In this document: positions 1 through 5,741 of the stretch, piece by piece | Layout of the letters: every line of letters starts with the position of its first letter | Position numbering within the stretch: position 1 is the first letter of the stretch | Source: an uncultured Succinatimonas sp. | Lineage (GTDB): Bacteria > Pseudomonadota > Gammaproteobacteria > Enterobacterales > Succinivibrionaceae | NCBI GenBank assembly: GCA_900548485.1 | Contig: URKL01000080.1 | Location: 1-7,791 of the forward strand | Direction of reading: 5' to 3' | Length of the DNA: 7,791 bases | The notes under the pieces: generated by a model | What the model was told of the DNA's origin: nothing | The model's input: the letters and a program-made list of their open reading frames with translations, nothing else | Database searches by the model: none | Made by a program: the position numbers and the translations under genes

Positions 1-196
1 ACTGAAATAAAGATAAATCAATAAGTTATGCTTTATAGGGGATTTTTCATATGATGATAAACTCAGATTTTGTAGAAAAGTAAGCCATACATAAACTTAA
101 TTAGCTGGTAAAACTCAAAAATCCGAGAGAGTATTGTTATATTCTTTTCAGAGCTTCCACAGATCCTCGGAAGAACCTTGAATTTCATCTATAGCT

Positions 197-231
197 AAAA
201 AAGCCTCCTATATAAAACATATAGGAGGCTT
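197..231 (-). terminator. Rho-independent terminator of the NSS transporter gene
   Basis: A perfect 13-bp stem (201-213 with 219-231) closes a 5-nt loop. Read on the minus strand it begins 24 nt after the stop codon of the NSS gene, and a T-run (complement of the A-run at 197-202) follows directly. On the plus strand the nearest T-run starts about 6 nt beyond the stem, so termination is mainly in the minus direction. Confidence 0.9.
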
Positions 232-254
232 AGAAAGTTTTTTAATCTTTTAAA

Positions 255-1631
255 TTAGAATAGTCCGAAATGGGACGCCATTACACATAAGATTAATATT
301 GGAGCTAAAAAGCGTACTGCAAATAAGAATGGTCTTAACCAAGAAAAACGGATCTTGCCATAAGATGTTAGTTCGGTCCATAACTGTCTAGTTGTTAATT
401 TCCATCCCACAAATAAAGCCGCACCCATGCCTGTTAACGGTAAGATTAAATTAGCTGTAACGTAATCTAGAAAGTCAAATAAGTTCATGCCAAAGAATTT
501 AAAGTCCCATGGGCCTAAGGATAAAGAACAAGCTGTTCCGAAGGCTGCGGCACCGATAGTTACATAGATAGCGGCGCGGTGACGGGTTGTTCCAAAAGTT
601 TCGGCTACGAAAGCGGTTGAAACTTCATGTAAGAATATAGTGGAAGTTAATGCAGCTACGAATAAAATTACATAGAACATTAAAGGAACAAACCAAGCTA
701 AGAAAGGTATAGAGCTTAAGGCTGAATTAAAGACATTTGGTAAAGCTACAAATACCAAACCTGCACCAGCTTGAGGAGTCATTCCTGGAACGGAGAATAC
801 GGCAGGGAAAATAATGATACCTGCTAATACGGCTACCAAGCTTGCCATAACTGATATAGAAATAGCAGTTCCAGCTAAATCTACATCTCGTCTAAAGTAA
901 GAGGCATAGGTAATAAGACCCATACCAATACTTAAAGAATAGAAACACTGACCTAAGGCAGAGAGGAATACTGAGGTTGAGAGGGCACTAAAGTCAAAAG
1001 AAAATACAAATTTGTATCCTTCTGCAGCTCCTGGCATAAAGAAAGCGAATACCGCTAACATAATCATAATAATAAACAAGCCAGGAATTAAGAGTTTTGA
1101 AGATCTCTCAATACCGCCTTGAACACCGGATACGACTACAAAGTGGCATAAACCTGTAACAATATAGAGGCATAATAAAGGTTTCCAAGGGTCAGCTATG
1201 AAGCTTGAAAAGTGGTCACTGAAAGCTTTAGCGGCATCAGCACTTGCACCCATAGATACAAAGTTACCAACCAAGGCATCCCAGACATAATAGAATACCC
1301 ATCCTACAACTACGTTATAGTAACAGAAGATGCAGAAGGCAACCAAAACAGATAAAGGTCCTAACACTTTCCACAAGGTATTCGGGGCTAAGACTCTGTA
1401 AGCATTACCAACATTAGCTCTTGCATGTCTGCCAATTGCAAATTCAGCAATTAAAAGAGGAATACCAAAAATGGCTATACAGATAAAATAGACAAGAATA
1501 AAAGCACTACCACCATTTTCTCCAGCTTCGGTAGGGAATCGCCAGATATTACCAAGACCAATGGCGGAGCCAGCTGCAGCTAATAAACCACCAAGTTTAG
1601 TCGCAAAACCAACTCTTGCGTATTTGCTCAT
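255..1631 (-). CDS. NSS-family sodium-dependent amino-acid transporter
   Basis: This is an inner-membrane Na+-coupled symporter of the neurotransmitter:sodium symporter (LeuT/MhsT) family, about 458 residues. The TM1 signature GSAIGLGNIWRFP lies at residues 21-33, followed by ENGGSAF and GIPLL..E. TM6 carries CFYSLSIG, where LeuT has its substrate-contacting F-T-L-S, and TM8 carries ALTSTIF, holding the Thr-Ser pair used by the Na2 site. The length fits the short bacterial 11-TM forms (as in MhsT/Tyt1) rather than 12-TM LeuT. An upstream in-frame ATG at 1643 is possible, but GGAG at 1641-1638 sits 6 nt before the ATG at 1631 and nothing resembling a Shine-Dalgarno precedes 1643, so 1631 is preferred. 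The gene ends just before a strong terminator. It lies downstream of fldA in the same direction but is separated from it by hairpins. The substrate (probably a hydrophobic or aromatic amino acid) is inferred only from family membership. Confidence 0.93.
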   Translation of the reverse strand: MSKYARVGFATKLGGLLAAAGSAIGLGNIWRFPTEAGENGGSAFILVYFICIAIFGIPLLIAEFAIGRHARANVGNAYRVLAPNTLWKVLGPLSVLVAFCIFCYYNVVVGWVFYYVWDALVGNFVSMGASADAAKAFSDHFSSFIADPWKPLLCLYIVTGLCHFVVVSGVQGGIERSSKLLIPGLFIIMIMLAVFAFFMPGAAEGYKFVFSFDFSALSTSVFLSALGQCFYSLSIGMGLITYASYFRRDVDLAGTAISISVMASLVAVLAGIIIFPAVFSVPGMTPQAGAGLVFVALPNVFNSALSSIPFLAWFVPLMFYVILFVAALTSTIFLHEVSTAFVAETFGTTRHRAAIYVTIGAAAFGTACSLSLGPWDFKFFGMNLFDFLDYVTANLILPLTGMGAALFVGWKLTTRQLWTELTSYGKIRFSWLRPFLFAVRFLAPILILCVMASHFGLF

Positions 1632-1643
1632 GAGGTTCTCCAT

Positions 1644-1673
1644 AAAAAAATACAGCTACTTTTTAAGTAGCTG
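1644..1673 (-). promoter_or_regulatory. terminator-like hairpin in the NSS leader
   Basis: A 9-bp stem (1653-1661 with 1665-1673) with a 3-nt loop is followed on the minus strand by TA and seven T residues, and the T-run ends directly at the first ATG (1643) of the NSS gene. In form it is an intrinsic terminator placed against the coding region. It may be a backstop for fldA transcription, or an attenuator controlling NSS expression. The sequence alone does not decide between these. Confidence 0.55.
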
Positions 1674-1736
1674 CAGATTGCTTTAGGAATTTAAAGCTAT
1701 CTAAATATTTTGAGATATAACATCAACATCTCGTGT

Positions 1737-1773
1737 AAAAAATACATCTCTACATTCTCGAAGCCTAGACGTA
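1737..1773 (-). terminator. possible intrinsic terminator after fldA
   Basis: On the minus strand TACGTCT (1773-1767) can pair with AGATGTA (1749-1743), including one G-U pair, and six T residues follow. The stem is only 7 bp and the loop is about 17 nt, so it is weaker than the other terminators here. It lies about 34 nt past the fldA stop codon. Confidence 0.35.
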
Positions 1774-1806
1774 CAAATGTCAAGATATATTTTTTACTTC
1801 TGTGAG

Positions 1807-2316
1807 CTAGAGCCCTAATGCTGGTTTAATCATGTTACACCATTCGTGGATGCGCTCATCAGTGAGTTCTGGCTGATTATCTTCATCAATAGCTAAACCT
1901 ACAAAATGATCATGATCAAGCAGTGGTAAAGGACTGGTAAAATCGTAACCAGTGGTAGGCCAGAATCCTACAAATTTTGCTCCGCGATATTGGAAAGTCT
2001 CGTAAAGCATGCCCATACCATCTAAGAAGGTGTCAGGATAACCAACTTGATCGCCTGTACCAAATAAAGCTACAGTTTTTCCATTGAAGTCCATAGCTTG
2101 TAGTTTAGGCATAAAGGCATCCCAGTCTTCTTGTAGCTCACCGATGCTCCAAGTAGAGGTACCGATAATGAGCAAATCATAATCCTGCATGCGATCGCCG
2201 TCTTTATTGATATTGTAGAGATCGACGTTTTCTTCACCTAACTCTTTAACTATTTTTTCAGCTACAATGCCGGTAATTCCAGTATATGTACCATAAAATA
2301 GTGCAATTTTTTTCAT
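1807..2316 (-). CDS. fldA: long-chain flavodoxin FldA
   Basis: This is a cytoplasmic FMN-binding low-potential electron carrier, 169 residues. Known partners in gammaproteobacteria include ferredoxin/flavodoxin-NADP reductase, pyruvate-flavodoxin oxidoreductase, IspG/IspH and radical-SAM activases. The FMN phosphate loop GTYTGITG lies at residues 9-16. The isoalloxazine-flanking aromatics are W56 (in TSTWSIGE) and Y93 (in GDQVGYPD). The C-terminal part holds HFVGLAIDED.QPELT, nearly as in E. coli FldA, with the long-chain insertion present. The E. coli W-Y-Y-G-E loop reads W-S-I-G-E here, and the C-terminus is several residues shorter. A longer reading from a TTG at 2355 is possible, but the ATG at 2316 is preferred because it gives the canonical flavodoxin N-terminus (MKKIALFYG) and has an AAGGG sequence about 8-11 nt upstream. 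The gene is divergent from the unknown gene at 2520. Confidence 0.95.
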   Translation of the reverse strand: MKKIALFYGTYTGITGIVAEKIVKELGEENVDLYNINKDGDRMQDYDLLIIGTSTWSIGELQEDWDAFMPKLQAMDFNGKTVALFGTGDQVGYPDTFLDGMGMLYETFQYRGAKFVGFWPTTGYDFTSPLPLLDHDHFVGLAIDEDNQPELTDERIHEWCNMIKPALGL

Positions 2317-2366
2317 AGGTTTTCCCTTAATATTTTTTATTAATAAATCTCCCAACTTCCGTTCAC

Positions 2367-2372
2367 ATTATA
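2367..2372 (-). promoter_or_regulatory. candidate -10 box for fldA
   Basis: A perfect TATAAT lies on the minus strand, 50 nt upstream of the chosen fldA start. No good -35 hexamer is found 16-18 nt upstream, so an activator or an alternative start is possible. This is inference from the motif alone. Confidence 0.35.
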
Positions 2373-2422
2373 TTTTATAGTGCTGATTTTTGGGGCTTGT
2401 TGCTAACCTTTATCAGGAAATT

Positions 2423-2450
2423 TTGCAATAGCCTGAATAATTGATATGTT
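2423..2450 (+). promoter_or_regulatory. candidate promoter of the duplicated-domain protein gene
   Basis: TTGCAA (2423-2428), a 16-nt spacer and TATGTT (2445-2450), with TGA immediately before the -10 giving an extended -10 (TGn). It lies about 70 nt ahead of the ATG at 2520 and diverges from fldA. Confidence 0.4.
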
Positions 2451-2519
2451 AAAAAAAAGATAGAATCCGTACTAAAATTTTAACGGTAAGATTTAATAAA
2501 AAGCTGATGAGAGGAAATT

Positions 2520-3665
2520 ATGTCTGATTATGTTGTCGATGAATCCCGTTTTATGATTCCAGATGAACATGAGTCGGTTACTTGGTTTGCAGAAGGTGAT
2601 GAATTGCCTTTCGGTATGTCATTTTCTGAAAAATTGGAAGGATCTGATGTATGGCAATTATATGCTAGTGCTGATTCTAAGTATTTGATTTTAGCTGTAA
2701 AAGAAGATTTGGGTCAGAGATGGTTAGCTGAGGGATTCTGTCGAGAGGGAAGCCTTTACAAGCATGATCATAAGGGGGAGTCTTATTATTTGTTAATCTC
2801 CCCCGCATCGCTTAAGATTTGTGAGGTTACTTCTATTCGTGCAGGAAAGTCTTTACACACTGCTTTGGGATTTTATAGTGCTTTAAAGAACAGCCGTAGC
2901 CATAATACTGAGGTAAATTTACGTGATGGTATTTATTGCCAGAAACTGTCAGTAATTTTGCCGATATATTCAAGTATTCCTAAACTTGCGGATAGAGCTT
3001 TGTTCTTGAATGTATTAAGAGGAAAAAATGAGCCTGAGAATTTAAGTTCTCCTGAGGAATTACCTGGTGGTTTACCATGGTTTATCTGTAAGCAATTTTT
3101 ACGTGAACGCGGCTTTAATATTCCTGATGTAGATTTATATTTACAAAGTGGAGAGGTTGTTGATGACTTTTTTGAATTAAAGCACCAAAATGCCTGCATT
3201 TTAGGCCCACTCTTAGTTCATAATCATTATCAGGTTTTTGATACTGATTCAGATAAATATATCCTGCTTTTTGACAAGCTCTGGGCAGAGGCTTTATTAG
3301 CTACCACGTTGATAAGTCAAATTAACGTATCTTCCATAGCTTTAGATGGTCAGATGGTTTATGCATTAACCTTCCAAAAGCAAGACTCGTTAGAATGCTT
3401 AAATGATAGAGTCTTTGGTTTAGATGCTCATAGCTTAATTGAATTAGCTCAAGCTATTAGAAGATCACGTAAAGCTTGTCCTAAGGCTCGTTTTAATGAC
3501 GCATTATATGTTAAGTCCTTAGGTGTATTGTTACCTGAAGCCTTCTTAGATAGTGATATAAATGATGTTTCCTTAATGCAGAGTATTGCTTGGGATGGCC
3601 CTTTTGCTATGGCACCAATTCTTGATGATATCCGTGAAGATGCAATCTTAATTGTTAAAAATTAA
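2520..3665 (+). CDS. unrecognised protein with two diverged copies of one domain
   Basis: I do not recognise the family of this 381-residue protein. No signal peptide or membrane segment is visible, so it is probably cytoplasmic. The two halves appear to be ancient copies of one unit. F-x-IPD opens each (residues 11-15 and 199-203); K-Y followed by hydrophobics is at 54-58 and 246-250; a Y at 90 and 281; H..LxxA...SR at 113-126 and 304-317; and D-x-x-Y-x-x-x-L-x-V-x-LP at 136-148 and 327-339. The offset between copies stays at 188-192 residues. A linker near residues 183-197 (GGLPWFICKQFLRER) joins the halves. The start is supported by GAGAGG ending 5 nt before the ATG. The gene is monocistronic, with a candidate promoter upstream and a terminator 32 nt downstream. 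The function is unknown. The coding potential looks real: long ORF, neighbour-like codon usage, ribosome-binding site and terminator all present. Confidence 0.85.
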   Translation: MSDYVVDESRFMIPDEHESVTWFAEGDELPFGMSFSEKLEGSDVWQLYASADSKYLILAVKEDLGQRWLAEGFCREGSLYKHDHKGESYYLLISPASLKICEVTSIRAGKSLHTALGFYSALKNSRSHNTEVNLRDGIYCQKLSVILPIYSSIPKLADRALFLNVLRGKNEPENLSSPEELPGGLPWFICKQFLRERGFNIPDVDLYLQSGEVVDDFFELKHQNACILGPLLVHNHYQVFDTDSDKYILLFDKLWAEALLATTLISQINVSSIALDGQMVYALTFQKQDSLECLNDRVFGLDAHSLIELAQAIRRSRKACPKARFNDALYVKSLGVLLPEAFLDSDINDVSLMQSIAWDGPFAMAPILDDIREDAILIVKN

Positions 3666-3697
3666 CTTTTCCTAGTTTATAAATAGGAATGGTTAAT

Positions 3698-3735
3698 AAA
3701 AAAACAGGATAATTCTTATAATATTCTGTTTTTTT
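3698..3735 (+). terminator. Rho-independent terminator after the duplicated-domain gene
   Basis: A stem of about 14 bp (3698-3711 with 3722-3735, one G-T pair) around a 10-nt loop. The 3' arm ends in seven T residues and the 5' arm begins with seven A residues, so it could work in both directions. It starts 32 nt after the stop codon. A smaller 6-bp hairpin (TTCCTA/TAGGAA, 3669-3674 with 3684-3689) lies just before it. Confidence 0.8.
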
Positions 3736-3807
3736 AGATATTTTTCATATATCTTTTATCACTAAATGGTGAGAATAGAAATTTCTAAAGCTTTATTCTT
3801 TAAATAG

Positions 3808-4012
3808 CTTGAATACAAGCACAAGCAAAAGAAGAGAGGACAAATCTTTTTAAAGATAAATCCAAAGAATCTCAAGCAGAAAGTGTCCAAAATGCGGACA
3901 TATATTAAAAGATAATAGACTATCACAGGCAGTCTTTTGTACAAACTGTGGATATTCAGCTAATGCGGATGAAAACGCAACGGGAAATATCATAATGGAG
4001 GGGCTTTCTTAG
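3808..4012 (+). pseudogene. tnpB: C-terminal remnant of IS200/IS605-family TnpB
   Basis: TnpB is the RNA-guided nuclease of IS200/IS605/IS1341 elements and the ancestor of Cas12. Only its C-terminal end survives. In one frame (3808-3873) the stretch LEYK...RGQIFLKINPKN matches the segment before the TnpB zinc finger. The match continues in a frame shifted by one base (from about 3872) as SSRKCPKCGH, then NRLSQAVFCTNCGYSANADENA and GNI, ending at TAG 4010-4012. The CPKC and CTNC pairs form the zinc finger, and the Asp in NADENA is the third RuvC carboxylate. Defects: the RuvC I/II region is absent, a frameshift lies near 3870, an in-frame TAG at 3805 stands where FxQLEYK would be expected (probably a former CAG), and one residue seems missing between F and the second CxxC. 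Similarity may extend upstream to about 3766 (ISKA). It cannot encode a nuclease. Confidence 0.85.
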
Positions 4013-4069
4013 CTAGCTCAGGAAGTGAACTTTCAAAAGAGTCAGCACTGAAGACAGATAATAATATCA

Positions 4070-4110
4070 GCAGTAGGGCTCCCCTTGCTAAAGCAAGGGG
4101 AGGAAATCAA
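4070..4110 (+). ncRNA. IS605-type right end / omega-RNA (reRNA) 3' scaffold
   Basis: CCCCTTGC (4081-4088) and GCAAGGGG (4093-4100) form a perfect 8-bp stem with a TAAA loop. AGGGCT precedes it and AGGAAATCAA follows. This is the typical right-end palindrome of TnpB-carrying elements, which is also the 3' scaffold of the omega-RNA; the guide would begin at 4111. The full RNA would normally start upstream within the tnpB 3' region. The hairpin is intact although tnpB is broken. Expression is not shown. Read on the minus strand it might also slow transcription leaving the AGCS gene, but no T-run follows it. Confidence 0.6.
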
Positions 4111-4116
4111 TAAAAT

Positions 4117-5559
4117 TTACTCATCATGAGTAGCTAAATACTCTTTCTCGTGTCCCCAAGATGCAATACCTTCTTGAGAAGGCAGGCATTTAGGATCAAA
4201 ACGAGGATCTTTAATGCCATTTTGACGTTGGGTACGATAGTCTTTTAAAGCAATAAAAGCAAATTTACCTAATCTTGCAATTGCATAAAGGTTGGTTAAA
4301 GCCAATAAAGCCATGAATAAATCAGCTAAATTCCATACCAATTCTAAAGTTGCATAAGAACCAAAGAAAACCATACCGACAACAACAACTCTAAATAAAG
4401 TTAGGATATATGGATTCTTTGATAAATAGCCCATATTGATTTCACCATAGTAATAGTTACCAATAATGGAGCTAAATGCAAACAAAGTAATAGTAAAGGA
4501 CATGAAGTAACCGGCAAATGGACCTAATTCCGAACTTAAGGACAATTGCATTAAAGCGATACCTGTAACTTCTCCACCAATCTCATATTTTTGACATAAC
4601 AATACAATTACGCCTGAAGCGGTACAAATAAACAAAGTATCAACGAAAACACCGAAAGCCTGAACTAAACCTTGCTTAACTGGATGAGAGGTAACAGCAC
4701 AGGCTGCAGCATTTGGAACAGAACCTTCACCGGCTTCGTTAGAGAATAAACCGCGCTTAATACCAGTCATAACTACAGCTGCAAAGCCACCAGAAACTGC
4801 GGCTTGAGGACAAAATGCATCATGAAAAATAAGATAGAACATGCCAGGAACAAGTTCGATATTCTTAAATAAAATGATAAGAGCAACACCTAAATATAAT
4901 AAAGCCATGATCGGCACCATAAAAGTTGCTGCTTTAGCAATACGATGAGCACCACCAAAAATAATCATTGAGGTAAATACACAAAGAACTAAACCGGTGA
5001 TAATTGGATTAAAGCCAAAAGAATCCTTTAAGGCCATAGCGATAGTATTTGACTGTACGCTATTGTAGAAAAGAGCAAAAGTTGAGGTGATTAAAATTGC
5101 AAATAAAGCAGCAACAGCTGGTTGTTTTAAAGCATTTTTAATGTAATATGCAGGACCTCCGTGATAGCCCCCCTCACGATATGGAACTTTATATATCTGA
5201 GCTAAAGTACTCTCAACAAAACCTGAGGCACTGCCAATAATAGCAATAACCCACATCCAAAAAATTGCACCAGGACCACCTAACACCACAGCAATGGCAA
5301 TACCTGCAATATTACCAACACCGACACGTGAAGCAGTACTAATACAAAAAGCCTGGAAAGAACTAATTTCTTTTCCCTTTGGCTTATGACTGGTGATACC
5401 ATGTCTTAACACCGAAAACATTTCAAAGAAATAACGGATCTGTACAAATCCAGTTTTAAAGGTGAAATAAAGACCGATACCAACTAAGACAATGATCAAA
5501 ACATATGACCATAAAACACCGTTGATACTGCCTACGACAGCATTCATTGCATCTAGCAT
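4117..5559 (-). CDS. AGCS-family alanine/glycine:cation symporter
   Basis: This is an inner-membrane Na+ (or H+) coupled importer of alanine/glycine and related small amino acids (AGCS family, relatives AgcS, DagA, AlsT, E. coli YaaJ), 480 residues, the usual size. Visible family motifs are SFQAFC...RVGVGNIAG at residues 67-86, GGPGAIFWMW at 94-103, EGGYHGGPAYYI at 129-140 and KRGLFSNEAGEGSVPNAA at 268-285. There are about ten to eleven hydrophobic segments. The tail from about residue 440 is hydrophilic and cytoplasmic. The ATG at 5559 is supported by AGGA 8 nt upstream. The 3' end lies 6 bases from the IS605-type right end, and no ordinary terminator is seen, so the native one may have been displaced by the insertion. 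The exact substrate (Ala, Gly, Gln or D-Ala) cannot be read from the sequence. Confidence 0.95.
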   Translation of the reverse strand: MLDAMNAVVGSINGVLWSYVLIIVLVGIGLYFTFKTGFVQIRYFFEMFSVLRHGITSHKPKGKEISSFQAFCISTASRVGVGNIAGIAIAVVLGGPGAIFWMWVIAIIGSASGFVESTLAQIYKVPYREGGYHGGPAYYIKNALKQPAVAALFAILITSTFALFYNSVQSNTIAMALKDSFGFNPIITGLVLCVFTSMIIFGGAHRIAKAATFMVPIMALLYLGVALIILFKNIELVPGMFYLIFHDAFCPQAAVSGGFAAVVMTGIKRGLFSNEAGEGSVPNAAACAVTSHPVKQGLVQAFGVFVDTLFICTASGVIVLLCQKYEIGGEVTGIALMQLSLSSELGPFAGYFMSFTITLFAFSSIIGNYYYGEINMGYLSKNPYILTLFRVVVVGMVFFGSYATLELVWNLADLFMALLALTNLYAIARLGKFAFIALKDYRTQRQNGIKDPRFDPKCLPSQEGIASWGHEKEYLATHDE

Positions 5560-5600
5560 GTTTAAGTTCCTGTATTAAAAATTTTAAAGCTAGCTTATTC

Positions 5601-5622
5601 TTACAGCTTTTAAAAACTGTAA
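5601..5622 (-). promoter_or_regulatory. dyad at the AGCS transcription start, possible operator
   Basis: A 22-bp near-perfect inverted repeat has TTACAG at 5601-5606 and CTGTAA at 5617-5622; 20 of 22 positions are symmetric. It lies immediately downstream of the candidate -10 box, over the likely start of transcription, where a repressor operator would sit. As RNA it could also form a hairpin in the leader. No regulator is identified. Confidence 0.4.
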
Positions 5623-5623
5623 T

Positions 5624-5651
5624 ATTTTAACCTTTTTCAAAAATGTTGCAA
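5624..5651 (-). promoter_or_regulatory. candidate promoter of the AGCS gene
   Basis: Read on the minus strand: TTGCAA (5651-5646), a 16-nt spacer, then TAAAAT (5629-5624), about 65 nt before the ATG. The match to sigma-70 consensus is 4/6 at -35 and 5/6 at -10. Confidence 0.45.
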
Positions 5652-5741
5652 TTTTTGGCATTTATACCTAGAAAACACCTGTTTTTTGCAATTTAAGCTC
5701 TCAATAATTAAAATAGTTGCATAAAATCTTTAAAGCAATAT

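Larger units (their letters stand above)
3808..4110 (+). mobile_element. decayed IS200/IS605-type (IS1341-like) element, right part
   Basis: A broken tnpB is followed 98 nt later by a right-end hairpin and a terminal TCAA (4107-4110), the layout of the 3' part of an IS605-family element. No tnpA Y1 transposase is present. The left boundary cannot be fixed; it lies somewhere between the terminator at 3735 and the recognisable TnpB sequence. The right boundary lies 6 bases from the stop codon of the AGCS gene. Recognition rests on TnpB motifs plus the right-end form. Confidence 0.75.

Noticed and set aside
148..207. Minus-strand stretch reading AIDEIQGSSEDLWKL then stop
   Set aside because: It looks protein-like but is only about 20 codons, overlaps the NSS terminator stem and could not be tied to a family. 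It might be a gene scrap, but it is too short to call.
1807..2355. Longer fldA reading from a TTG at 2355
   Set aside because: The extra 13 residues have no counterpart in flavodoxins, whereas the ATG at 2316 gives the canonical N-terminus with a ribosome-binding sequence.
2933..3199. 88-codon minus-strand open frame inside the duplicated-domain gene
   Set aside because: It lies entirely within a well-supported plus-strand gene and shows no independent start signal.
3736..3754. Short AGATAT/ATATCT inverted repeat as the IS left end
   Set aside because: It is all A/T with a 6-bp stem and shows no flanking match to a left-end cleavage motif, so the left boundary is left undefined.
3762..3944. 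60-codon minus-strand open frame
   Set aside because: It lies antisense to the TnpB remnant, is rich in residues from A/T-rich codons, has no ribosome-binding site and resembles no protein known to me.
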